6,465 bases of DNA from Desulfuromonas sp. SDB (GTDB lineage: Bacteria; SDB-A). The stretch covers positions 1 to 6,465 of the forward strand of contig LKUE01000103.1 of NCBI GenBank assembly GCA_001412365.1. The letters are read 5' to 3'. Shown here one piece after another: positions 1 to 6,076 of this stretch; within the stretch, counting starts at the first letter, position 1, and each line of letters begins with the position of its first letter. The notes below the pieces were generated by a model that saw only the letters and a program-made list of their open reading frames with translations, had not been told where the DNA came from and ran no database searches. Both the position numbers and the translations under genes were made by a program.

Positions 1-1237
1 TATAAACCAGAGAATTTAAAAAATTATCTAGCTGCTCTCCCAGAAAAACGGAAATTATAGCAGGAGGAGCTTCGGTAACTCCAAATCTCAATTGGTTTCC
101 TTCACTGGCAATGGAAGCCATCAACAAATGACCGTATTTATCTACACCTATTAAAAAGGCAGTCAGCAAAATCATAAAAATTAAATCCTGTTTATCTGAA
201 ACTCCCGGTTCCAAAAGGTTTTTTCCCTGTTTTGTGCCGATAGACCAGTTTACATGCTTTCCGCTGCCGTTAACTCCTTTAAATGGCTTCTCATGAAAGA
301 TTGCCACCAATCCATTTCTCGCTGCCACTTTTCTGGTCATTTCCATCAGCAGTTGATTATGATCTACGGCTAAATTTGCGTTTTCATAAAAAGGAGTCAT
401 TTCAAACTGGTTGGGTGCTACTTCATTGTGCCGGGTCTTTATGGGGATTCCCATTCGGTAGAGATCTATCTCCAATTCCTGCATGAAACTTAAGACTTTT
501 GGATTAATCGAACCAAAATAGTGGGAGCCAATTAAATGTTCACAGGGTGAATCAGCCCCAATTAATGTTCTTCCGGTAAACAGCAAATCATAACGCTGTT
601 CCAGCTTTTCCCGGTCCAGAAGGAAAAATTCCTGTTCCGCCCCCACATTGATCTGCACTTCTTCCTTTATTTTAAATATTTTCAACAATCTATTTACCTG
701 GTCAGTGAGTACTTTTATTGATTTTAACAACGGAGTTTTGCAGTCCAATGGAACTCCGTTATAAGAAAGGAATACCGAAGGTATGGCCAGGATATTATTG
801 TACTTTCCCTTCATCAAAAAAGCGGGGCTGGAAGGATCCCAAATAGTATAGCCTCTTGCCTCAAAAGTAGATCTTCTTCCTCCTGAGGGAAAAGAGGAAG
901 CATCCGGCTCTCCTTTAATTAATTGATTGGCGGTAAATTTTTCAATTACGGTTGAATTGGATAATTCTATAAAGGATTGATGCTTTTCTGCAGTTGAGCC
1001 AGTGTAGGGTTGAAACCAATGGGCAAAATGGGTAGCTCCTTTGGAAATTGCCCAATCTCTCATCACCTCAGCAACTAAGGGAGCAATGGAAGGATCCAGA
1101 GGAGTTCCCTGGGAAATTGAGTCGGTCAGTATCTTGAACTTATCCGGAGCGATTAATTTTTGGATTTTATCCATTCCAAAAACCAGTTCACCAAAATATT
1201 CTGAAACTGGCTTTCTTATGTAATCTTGTTTATTCAA
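1..1237 (-). CDS. glnN: Glutamine synthetase type III (GlnN), N-terminal part, cut by left window edge
   Basis: Cytoplasmic ATP-dependent ligation of ammonia to glutamate, the main ammonia-assimilation step. The reverse strand reads open for 412 codons with no stop or frameshift. Hallmarks of the large GSIII class are visible: HWFQPYTGSTAEKH at residues 73-86, a FPSGG...FEARGY..WDP block at 116-135, metal-site glutamates in GAEQE (199-203), TRHNEVAPNQFEM, HEKPFKGVNGSGKH starting at H315, and an EAPPAIISVFLG segment after R384. GSIII proteins are usually about 650-730 residues, so roughly the last 250-300 are outside the window. The start is taken as TTG at 1237: an in-frame TAA lies at 1246-1244, no ATG falls between them, and homology-like sequence begins at once. 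No clear Shine-Dalgarno precedes it, so the exact start is uncertain. The usual GNDHRLGANEAPP-like segment reads GNQLRFGVTEAPP here, suggesting a divergent member. It is transcribed divergently from the phosphoglucomutase gene. Confidence 0.93.
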   Translation of the reverse strand, partial: MNKQDYIRKPVSEYFGELVFGMDKIQKLIAPDKFKILTDSISQGTPLDPSIAPLVAEVMRDWAISKGATHFAHWFQPYTGSTAEKHQSFIELSNSTVIEKFTANQLIKGEPDASSFPSGGRRSTFEARGYTIWDPSSPAFLMKGKYNNILAIPSVFLSYNGVPLDCKTPLLKSIKVLTDQVNRLLKIFKIKEEVQINVGAEQEFFLLDREKLEQRYDLLFTGRTLIGADSPCEHLIGSHYFGSINPKVLSFMQELEIDLYRMGIPIKTRHNEVAPNQFEMTPFYENANLAVDHNQLLMEMTRKVAARNGLVAIFHEKPFKGVNGSGKHVNWSIGTKQGKNLLEPGVSDKQDLIFMILLTAFLIGVDKYGHLLMASIASEGNQLRFGVTEAPPAIISVFLGEQLDNFLNSLVY

Positions 1238-1254
1238 TTTAAATTATTGTTTAT

Positions 1255-1281
1255 TTGACTAGCTCTGTTAAAGGTTATAAT
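1255..1281 (+). promoter_or_regulatory. Candidate sigma-70-type promoter for the phosphoglucomutase operon
   Basis: TTGACT (1255-1260) and a perfect TATAAT (1276-1281) are separated by 15 bp. This is shorter than the ideal 17, but both hexamers are strong. The start codon lies 31 bp beyond the -10 element, giving a short leader that contains the ribosome site. No regulatory operator is evident. Confidence 0.55.
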
Positions 1282-1288
1282 CTGGAAC

Positions 1289-1317
1289 ATTATATAACAA
1301 GGAGGATAAAATATGAA
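1289..1317 (-). promoter_or_regulatory. Weak candidate promoter for glnN (minus strand)
   Basis: Read on the minus strand, TATAAT (1294-1289) lies 17 bp downstream of TTCATA (1317-1312), a 4/6 match to the -35 consensus. It would give a leader of roughly 45 nt before the TTG start. The region is AT-rich, so a chance match is possible. It would overlap the ribosome site and start of the divergent gene. Confidence 0.3.
1299..1305 (+). promoter_or_regulatory. Ribosome binding site of the phosphoglucomutase gene
   Basis: A full AAGGAGG lies 7 nt before the ATG at 1313. It fixes that start and points to a canonical anti-Shine-Dalgarno of the Firmicutes kind. Confidence 0.85.
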
Positions 1318-3079
1318 CGATGATTTCATGTCTAGGGCAAAAAGTTGGTTGTCCTCAGATATTGATGATGATACACGTGATGAAATTCAGGATTTAATAG
1401 ATAATGAAAATATTTCTGAACTTGAAGATAGATTTTACACTGATTTAAAATTCGGAACCGGGGGGATGCGGGGAAAGATGGGGGCAGGAACTAACCGTAT
1501 GAATATCTATACCGTGGGTATTGCCACTCAGGGATTTGCCAGCTATCTACTGGAAAAAAGTTCATCCACTATGAACCAGGGCATAGTGATCGCCCATGAT
1601 TCCAGGAATAATTCACCATTGTTTGCCAAGCGTACTGCTGAGGTTATGGCTGCAAATAAAATTAAAACCTATATTTTCAATAATATCACCCCTACTCCAC
1701 TACTCAGTTTTTCCATCCGGGAATTAGACACAGCAGGAGGGATAGTAATCACTGCCAGTCATAATCCTCCTGAATACAACGGGTATAAAGCCTACCTGGA
1801 TGACGGTGGTCAATTGGTATATCCTGAAGATGAAAAAGTACTGGAGAAGGTCGCCCGAACAACCTTTGAAGATGTAAAAGTTCTTGATTACGAAAAAGCC
1901 AGAGAAGAAAAACTTATAGAAGAGGTGGATGAAAAAATAACAGAAAATTATTTAAAAGCTATATTAAATGCTTTATTGGATTCAGAACTGTGTAAGAAAA
2001 CCGGATCCCAGGTTAAAGTTGTATATTCGCCTCTACACGGAGCAGGCTACCATCTTACTCCTCTTGCGTTGAAAGAAGCTGGTTTTACCAATTTAACCGT
2101 AGTTCCGCAACAAGCTCAGCCTGACGGTAATTTTCCCACTGTTTCCTATCCCAATCCTGAAGATCCCAAAGCATGGGAGCTATCCATTCAGCAAGCCCGG
2201 AAAACAGAAGCTGATCTGGCTATTGCCAACGATCCTGATGCTGACCGGATCGGATTGATGATAAAATTTCCCAATGGTGAATACAAGCTGCTAAATGGAA
2301 ACCAGACCGGAGCATTAATTGTAAATCACGTTCTTTCAAATTTAGCTAAAAAAAATAACTTGCCTGAAAATCCCTATATTATTAAAACTATCGTCACTTC
2401 AGAGTTGTGGAAGAAAATCGCAGATCATTATCAGGTTGATGTAATTGATGTATTAACCGGTTTTAAATACATCGGTGAAATAATAACCAAATATCAGAAA
2501 GAAAAAGAACAAGGAAAATCCAACCGTAATTACATATGCGGAGGAGAAGAAAGCTTCGGATACATGATTGGAGACCATGTCAGAGATAAAGATGGAATCA
2601 ATGCCGCCTTGATCATCGCAGAGATAGCTGCTTTTGCAAAGCAAGAAGGTATAACTCTGTACGATAAACTTCAGAAGATTTATGAAACTTACGGTTTTCA
2701 TACAGAAAAACTGATTTCGTTTGGATTTGAAGGAATTGAAGGCAAACAAAAAATTAATTCAATAATGTCGAAACTCCGTTCTGATCCCCCCCTGCAAATT
2801 CACCAATCACCATTAAAAGAAAAACAGGACTATCTGGAAAAGAAAATTACCGACCAACAGGGAAAACAAACAGGAGAAACAACTCTTCCCCAATCCAATG
2901 TCATTGCCTTATTATTCCAGGATGGAACTAAAATTACAGCAAGACCTTCCGGTACTGAACCAAAAATTAAATTTTACTTTTTTGTCAGCAATCCTCCTGG
3001 ATTAGGTTCTCAGCAACAACTTGAACATAAATTAAAAATAATTGAACAGGAGTACTTAAATCACCTTAACCTAAAATGA
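1313..3079 (+). CDS. pgcA: Phosphoglucomutase / phosphomannomutase, alpha-D-phosphohexomutase family (PgcA-like)
   Basis: Cytoplasmic enzyme interconverting glucose-1-phosphate and glucose-6-phosphate (possibly the mannose phosphates too), linking glycolysis to UDP-glucose, glycogen and envelope sugar synthesis. All four family motifs are present: FGTGGMRG at 47-54, the phosphoserine loop TASHNP at 147-152 with catalytic Ser149, the Mg-binding DPDADR at 307-312, the sugar-recognition loop GEESFG at 411-416, and the phosphate-binding RPSGTEPKIKFY at 544-555. The 588-residue length matches the PgcA branch (about 580) rather than the shorter ~450-residue PMM/PGM branch. The start has a perfect ribosome site and its own promoter candidate. 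The stop overlaps the next start by 4 nt (ATGA), implying translational coupling with the sigma-54 activator. Substrate preference between glucose and mannose cannot be settled from sequence. No key residue is missing. Confidence 0.95.
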   Translation: MNDDFMSRAKSWLSSDIDDDTRDEIQDLIDNENISELEDRFYTDLKFGTGGMRGKMGAGTNRMNIYTVGIATQGFASYLLEKSSSTMNQGIVIAHDSRNNSPLFAKRTAEVMAANKIKTYIFNNITPTPLLSFSIRELDTAGGIVITASHNPPEYNGYKAYLDDGGQLVYPEDEKVLEKVARTTFEDVKVLDYEKAREEKLIEEVDEKITENYLKAILNALLDSELCKKTGSQVKVVYSPLHGAGYHLTPLALKEAGFTNLTVVPQQAQPDGNFPTVSYPNPEDPKAWELSIQQARKTEADLAIANDPDADRIGLMIKFPNGEYKLLNGNQTGALIVNHVLSNLAKKNNLPENPYIIKTIVTSELWKKIADHYQVDVIDVLTGFKYIGEIITKYQKEKEQGKSNRNYICGGEESFGYMIGDHVRDKDGINAALIIAEIAAFAKQEGITLYDKLQKIYETYGFHTEKLISFGFEGIEGKQKINSIMSKLRSDPPLQIHQSPLKEKQDYLEKKITDQQGKQTGETTLPQSNVIALLFQDGTKITARPSGTEPKIKFYFFVSNPPGLGSQQQLEHKLKIIEQEYLNHLNLK

Positions 3080-4371
3080 ATCTCTATTCATCCATACTTG
3101 ATTCATTAACTGAAGGAGTATTTGCAGTAGATTTAGACTGGAAAATTATATACTTCAATTCAGCTGCAGAGAAAATTACCAGGGTCAGTAAAAAACAGGC
3201 ATTGGGCAGTAACTGCCAGGAAGTACTAAAAGCGGATATTTGTGATTCCGGCTGTCTGTTAAAAAAGACATTGGATACCGGAAAAGTCATTGCTGGTAAA
3301 ATAATTCAAATCATTGATGCAGAAGGCAATCTCAAGAACATAAGCATTTCTACTAACCTTTTAAAAGATAATCAGGGTAAGGTGAACGGAGGGGTAGAAA
3401 GCTTTTTTGAAGTTAGTGGACCTAACCTTCTCAAACCTTCAATTCCAATAATTGGTAAATCTAAAAAAATCAGCGAATTACGATCAGTGCTTCCTGAAAT
3501 AGCTTCCAGCAATGCCAATGTATTGATTACCGGAGGAACCGGCACCGGAAAGGAAGTATTTGCCCGTTACATCCATAACCATAGCAGGCAAGCTGATAAA
3601 AAATTTATAGTGGTAAATTGTGCAGCTATTCCCCACCATCTCCTGGAAGCTGAACTATTTGGATATAAGAAAGGAGCATTTACCGGAGCTGAAAAAAATA
3701 AGCCCGGAAAAGTAAAATTAGCAGACAAAGGAACGTTATTCCTGGATGAAATCGGAGAAATACCCTTACTGCTGCAGTCAAAACTGCTTCGCTTTCTGGA
3801 GGATAAAACTTTTGAACCTTTGGGATCTACCGAACCGGAATACAGCAGAACCCGAATTATTTCAGCGACTAACCGGAACCTTGATAAAATGACTGAAAAT
3901 AACGAATTCAGAGATGACCTTTTTTTCAGGTTAAAGGTAATTCATATTGATATCCCCCCGCTAAGAGAGAGGAAAGAAGATATTCCTCTGTTAATTGACT
4001 ATTTTATTTACAAGTTTAACCGTGAATACCAAAAAGAAATTACCGGAATTTCAGATCAGGGGTTATTATGGTTGATGAAATATGATTTTCCAGGTAATAT
4101 TCGAGAATTGGAAAATATGGTTGAAAGATCTTTTGTGTTTAAAAAAGAAGGTCTTTTGGAAATCCAGGATTTACCTGAAGAAATTAATAAAACTGTGAAA
4201 TTTAATACTAATTTAGATTATCAAAATTTAAGTTTGGAGCAGGTAGAAAAAATCGTAATAGAAAATGCTCTAATTCGAAACAACTACAACCAAACTGCTA
4301 CTGCCCAACAGCTGGGTATTCACCGAACCACTCTGATAAGAAAAATGAAAAAATTCAACCTGGGAATTTGA
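3076..4371 (+). CDS. Sigma-54-dependent transcriptional activator (PAS - AAA+ - Fis-type HTH)
   Basis: Bacterial enhancer-binding protein that hydrolyses ATP to remodel sigma-54 RNA polymerase at -24/-12 promoters. An N-terminal PAS domain (about 5-114) carries a cysteine cluster at C47, C56 and C60. The AAA+ core (about 124-352) shows a Walker A GGTGTGKE at 153-160 (GESGTGKE is more usual), the sigma-54 contact loop GAFTGA at 200-205, Walker B LFLDE at 221-225, ATNRNL sensor I, the FRDDLFFRL arginine-finger segment at 278-286, PPLRER, and FPGNIRELENMVER at 338-351. The C-terminus (about 388-428) is a Fis-type helix-turn-helix. There is no receiver domain, so control is probably by ligand or redox sensing in PAS rather than phosphorylation. 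The start overlaps the phosphoglucomutase stop by 4 nt and has no good ribosome site of its own. A sigma-54 promoter and paired upstream sites about 1 kb downstream are its likely targets (inferred). Confidence 0.95.
   Translation: MNLYSSILDSLTEGVFAVDLDWKIIYFNSAAEKITRVSKKQALGSNCQEVLKADICDSGCLLKKTLDTGKVIAGKIIQIIDAEGNLKNISISTNLLKDNQGKVNGGVESFFEVSGPNLLKPSIPIIGKSKKISELRSVLPEIASSNANVLITGGTGTGKEVFARYIHNHSRQADKKFIVVNCAAIPHHLLEAELFGYKKGAFTGAEKNKPGKVKLADKGTLFLDEIGEIPLLLQSKLLRFLEDKTFEPLGSTEPEYSRTRIISATNRNLDKMTENNEFRDDLFFRLKVIHIDIPPLRERKEDIPLLIDYFIYKFNREYQKEITGISDQGLLWLMKYDFPGNIRELENMVERSFVFKKEGLLEIQDLPEEINKTVKFNTNLDYQNLSLEQVEKIVIENALIRNNYNQTATAQQLGIHRTTLIRKMKKFNLGI
3214..3255 (+). other. Cysteine cluster in the PAS sensor domain (C47, C56, C60)
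   Basis: Residues 47-60 contain three cysteines in the pattern C-x8-C-x3-C (NCQEV...DICDSGC). They sit within the PAS fold where a sensor ligand would be expected. Cysteines grouped this way can bind a metal or Fe-S cluster or form disulfides. Which, if any, applies here is inference. Confidence 0.6.
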
Positions 4372-4814
4372 TGTACTACTTCGCTTACGGATCAAACATG
4401 AATTTATTAAGATTGCAAAATAGGTTGGGATATACCCCTAAATACCAAAAAGGGGTACTGGATGATTATGAGTTAATTTTTAACTTGACCAATAAAAGAA
4501 TCCCTGGATCTGCTTATGCTAATATCAGAAAGAAAGCTCAATCAAAAGTAGAAGGAATTCTGTATTCTATTTCTGAGGAAGACTTTAAAAAACTGGATCT
4601 TTATGAAGCTTTTCCCAAACACTATATTAAAATTCAAGTGCTGGTGAAGAACAGCCACGCTGTAGTCAATGCAACTACTTATATCGGCAACAAAGATTTA
4701 CTTGAAAATAATCTAAAACCTACCAGGGAATATATAAATTACTTATTGAATCCTGCAGTAGAATTATCTCCTGAATATTATAAAAAATTATCTGGTTATA
4801 AAACTTTAGATTAA
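4371..4814 (+). CDS. Gamma-glutamylcyclotransferase-like (AIG2/GGCT fold) protein
   Basis: Small cytoplasmic protein of the GGCT/AIG2 family, whose members release 5-oxoproline from gamma-glutamyl amines or peptides. The signature YFAYGSNM sits at the N-terminus (the YGSNM substrate loop), and LDLYEAFPKHY supplies the expected catalytic acid, Glu79 when counting from the ATG. The 147-residue length fits the family. I prefer ATG at 4371, which shares its A with the activator's TGA stop. A TTG at 4368 would add one residue. There is no strong ribosome site, so translation probably depends on coupling to the gene before it. Substrate is unknown: bacterial members range over glutathione-type, gamma-glutamylamine and uncharacterised reactions. 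Its place in an operon with a phosphoglucomutase and a regulator gives no clear pathway. Confidence 0.88.
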   Translation: MYYFAYGSNMNLLRLQNRLGYTPKYQKGVLDDYELIFNLTNKRIPGSAYANIRKKAQSKVEGILYSISEEDFKKLDLYEAFPKHYIKIQVLVKNSHAVVNATTYIGNKDLLENNLKPTREYINYLLNPAVELSPEYYKKLSGYKTLD

Positions 4815-4825
4815 AATATGATTTC

Positions 4826-4831
4826 AAGGAG
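4826..4831 (+). promoter_or_regulatory. Ribosome binding site of the pseudopilin-like gene
   Basis: AAGGAG lies 6 nt before the ATG at 4838. It supports a start that puts a short charged tail ahead of the membrane segment. Confidence 0.75.
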
Positions 4832-4837
4832 TAAAAT

Positions 4838-5266
4838 ATGGAACAAGAGAAAAAATCTTCTATTCCCGTAGCAGTTATAGTTATTATTGCAATCATTATC
4901 ATGATCCCGATATGCGGAATTATTGCTGCAATTGCCATACCCAGTTTTATTAAATATCGAAATAAATCTATAGAGAAACTGGTAATTACAAATGCTGAAA
5001 TTTTAAGAGATTCAGTTGAAGTTTACCGGGCTAAATCCGATCAGGATGTATACCCATCCAATGTAGATGATCCTGAGTTCATCTTATTGGAAAATCCGAT
5101 AAATGAATACGAACAAGCCATTATAGCAGGAGATCAGCAGCCTCCATCAATTGATAAAAGCCTGGAAGGTTGTGTGTACTACTATCTTTATCCGGATAAA
5201 AGGGATTATACAATTGTTGGTTATGGTTTAGGCGGAGAACCAATTATTACAATTAAACCAAATTGA
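4838..5266 (+). CDS. Small membrane-anchored pseudopilin-like protein lacking a canonical prepilin peptidase site
   Basis: A 142-residue protein with a short polar N-terminus (MEQEKKSS), one long hydrophobic helix (about 9-35), then GIIAAIAIPSFIKYRNKS. That last stretch closely resembles the second half of a type IV pilin or type II secretion pseudopilin helix (GILAAIAIPxFxxYR). The following region, with a Y-P-S motif near 72-74 and a tyrosine-rich beta-like C-terminus (GCVYYYLYP), also fits a pseudopilin head. The usual GFTLIE prepilin cleavage motif is absent: an Ile/Val-rich stretch replaces it, without the conserved Glu at mature position 5. It may therefore stay as a simple membrane-anchored protein with an outward domain. 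No other pilus gene is nearby. It starts 23 bp after the cyclotransferase-like gene with a good ribosome site and is probably the last gene of that operon. Function unknown. Confidence 0.75.
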   Translation: MEQEKKSSIPVAVIVIIAIIIMIPICGIIAAIAIPSFIKYRNKSIEKLVITNAEILRDSVEVYRAKSDQDVYPSNVDDPEFILLENPINEYEQAIIAGDQQPPSIDKSLEGCVYYYLYPDKRDYTIVGYGLGGEPIITIKPN

Positions 5267-5267
5267 T

Positions 5268-5310
5268 GCAATATGCTACATTATATATTATAATTAATGC
5301 TGCATATTGC
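5268..5310. repeat. Exact 9-bp inverted repeat; two candidate activator binding sites
   Basis: GCAATATGC (5268-5276) and its exact reverse complement GCATATTGC (5302-5310) flank a 25-nt AT-rich spacer. Each arm is itself a near-palindrome (GCA-N3-TGC) and both are preceded by T, so both read TGCA-N3-TGC on the plus strand. Centres are 34 bp apart and lie about 152 and 118 bp upstream of the predicted start. That position fits upstream activator sites of a sigma-54 enhancer-binding protein. A terminator is less likely because the loop is long and no T-tract follows directly. Confidence 0.6.
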
Positions 5311-5397
5311 GACTATTTGTTTAATATTTTCATTTAAACTAAAACTTACACACTCTTATACTTCTTAATTCCATTACTTATAAATATATGTTATTTA

Positions 5398-5413
5398 TGG
5401 CATGAATATTGCA
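5398..5413 (+). promoter_or_regulatory. Sigma-54 (-24/-12) promoter of the NifX-like operon
   Basis: TGGCAT (5398-5403), 5 bp, then TTGCA (5409-5413) matches the TGGCAC-N5-TTGCA consensus at all but one base. The invariant GG (5399-5400) and GC (5411-5412) are separated by exactly 10 bp. The predicted start is about 5424, 20 nt before the ATG at 5444. No competing good sigma-70 promoter is seen at this distance. Confidence 0.85.
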
Positions 5414-5431
5414 TAATAATAATGAAACAAT

Positions 5432-5437
5432 AAGGAG
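5432..5437 (+). promoter_or_regulatory. Ribosome binding site of the NifX-like gene
   Basis: AAGGAG lies 6 nt before the ATG at 5444, just inside the short leader predicted for the sigma-54 transcript. Confidence 0.75.
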
Positions 5438-5443
5438 ATTTAA

Positions 5444-5833
5444 ATGATAGTTGCAGTTTCAAATTGGAAAGATGAAATAGCAGTAACCTTTGATTTTTCC
5501 AATTCATTAGTAATATATCAATTTATTGAAAATAAGTGGAATAAAATCGAAGAAGTAAAAATTAATTCCAGAGATTCTGAAACTGCAGTGGAAATTTTAA
5601 AAAGAAACAAAGTTGAAATATTATTATGCGGGGCAATTTCAAAAAAGATGTTAGATAATTTAGAACTAAGTAACATCAAGGTAATACCCTTCCTTCGAGG
5701 TAAAATCGAAGATGTATTATCACTATTCCAGCAAGGGAATATATCCAGTAGCCGCTGCTTCCTTCCAGGATTCCGGAGAGGACGCGGTTTGGGCAGAAAA
5801 AGAAGATTTAGAGGTAATAAAAATAACTTATAA
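5444..5833 (+). CDS. NifX/NifB-type dinitrogenase iron-molybdenum cofactor domain protein with Arg-rich tail
   Basis: A 129-residue cytoplasmic protein whose first ~105 residues follow the NifX/NafY/NifB C-terminal domain pattern: MIVAVSNWKDEIAVTFDFSN at the start (beta strand and F-D segment), an A-x2-I-L helix, ILLCGAIS (59-66) with Cys62, then IKVIPFLRGKIEDVLSLFQQG. Family members bind iron-sulfur or molybdenum clusters. The stand-alone anaerobe versions include the orange protein family. A second cysteine, C105, lies in RCFLPGF, where relatives often have a Cys-containing PGC-like end. The tail (111-123) is unusually basic, RRGRGLGRKRRFRG. This is the first gene of the sigma-54 operon, and the next gene begins 12 nt after its stop. 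No nitrogenase gene is present, so a role in nitrogen fixation is not supported; cluster carriage or storage is the inference. Confidence 0.85.
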   Translation: MIVAVSNWKDEIAVTFDFSNSLVIYQFIENKWNKIEEVKINSRDSETAVEILKRNKVEILLCGAISKKMLDNLELSNIKVIPFLRGKIEDVLSLFQQGNISSSRCFLPGFRRGRGLGRKRRFRGNKNNL

Positions 5834-5840
5834 TAGGAGG
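5834..5840 (+). promoter_or_regulatory. Ribosome binding site of the first MPGGDRTGP gene
   Basis: TAGGAGG starts right after the stop of the NifX-like gene and lies 5 nt before the ATG at 5846. It supports efficient translation of this very short gene. Confidence 0.75.
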
Positions 5841-5845
5841 TAATT

Positions 5846-6049
5846 ATGCCAGGAGGAGACAGAACCGGACCCATTGGACAGGGACCCCGAACCGGAAGAG
5901 GTTTAGGAGACTGCCAGGGAACTGGTGGAAATGTTAGTCAATGGTTTGGAAACTTAACCAGGAATTTCCTGGGCAGAGGTCTTGGCTTAGGTAGAGGGGG
6001 AGGCAGAGGAAGAGGTAGAGGTCAGGGAATTGGAAGAGGAAGAAGATAA
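5846..6049 (+). CDS. Short Gly/Arg-rich MPGGDRTGP protein (DUF5320-like), no coiled coil
   Basis: A 67-residue protein opening with MPGGDRTGPIGQGPRTGRG, the N-terminal signature of small proteins found beside NifX-like genes in anaerobes (DUF5320 type). Cys23 (in GDCQG) matches the single cysteine of the next gene's product. The middle (NVSQWFGNLTRNF) is the only non-repetitive part. The last 25 residues are almost entirely Gly and Arg with a few Leu (GRGLGLGRGGGRGRGRGQ, then GIGRGRR), giving a strongly basic tail. No transmembrane segment or enzyme motif is present. It is a paralogue of the downstream protein but ends before any coiled-coil region. The strong ribosome site and shared N-terminus argue that it is a real gene. 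Function is unknown; binding to the NifX-like protein, nucleic acid or a metal cluster are possibilities only. Confidence 0.8.
   Translation: MPGGDRTGPIGQGPRTGRGLGDCQGTGGNVSQWFGNLTRNFLGRGLGLGRGGGRGRGRGQGIGRGRR
5972..6046 (+). repeat. Gly/Arg-rich, purine-dominated low-complexity tract
   Basis: This encodes the GRG-rich tail (residues 43-67) of the short protein. The plus strand is nearly all purines with several G-runs, including GAGGGGGAGG near 5993-6002. The simple repeat makes it prone to slippage. Confidence 0.7.
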
Positions 6050-6065
6050 AAAACAATAAGAAAAT

Positions 6066-6072
6066 AAGGAGG
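6066..6072 (+). promoter_or_regulatory. Ribosome binding site of the second MPGGDRTGP gene
   Basis: A perfect AAGGAGG lies 4 nt before the ATG at 6077, in the 27-nt gap after the previous stop. Confidence 0.8.
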
Positions 6073-6076
6073 AAAA

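Larger units (their letters stand above)
5267..5443 (+). promoter_or_regulatory. AT-rich regulatory gap controlling the NifX-like operon
   Basis: This 177-bp non-coding stretch separates the two plus-strand operons. It holds paired TGCA-N3-TGC sites near its left end, about 87 bp of AT-rich sequence without a clear motif (5311-5397) that could allow DNA looping, a -24/-12 promoter, and a ribosome site. No convincing rho-independent terminator for the upstream operon is visible, so some read-through is possible. Confidence 0.7.

Noticed and set aside
283-1223. Plus-strand open frames at 283-486 and 1041-1223
   Set aside because: They lie antisense within the clear GSIII coding frame, have no good ribosome sites and resemble no protein family.
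2453-3290. Minus-strand open frames at 2453-2749 and 3084-3290
   Set aside because: They are shadows of the phosphoglucomutase and activator genes, whose motifs are intact on the other strand.
4720-4938. Minus-strand open frame of 72 codons
   Set aside because: Its Ile/Ala-rich product is the complement of the pseudopilin-like membrane helix and spans two plus-strand genes.
5268-5330. Inverted repeat as terminator of the upstream operon
   Set aside because: The 25-nt loop, AT-rich 9-bp stem and lack of an immediate T-run fit an operator pair better than an intrinsic terminator.
5266-5337. 23-codon plus-strand open frame overlapping the pseudopilin-like stop
   Set aside because: It has no ribosome site, low-complexity AT-driven content, and covers the paired candidate operator sites.
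5518-5874. Minus-strand open frame of 118 codons opposite the NifX-like gene
   Set aside because: The plus strand has a recognisable family fold, a promoter and a ribosome site; the minus frame has none of these.
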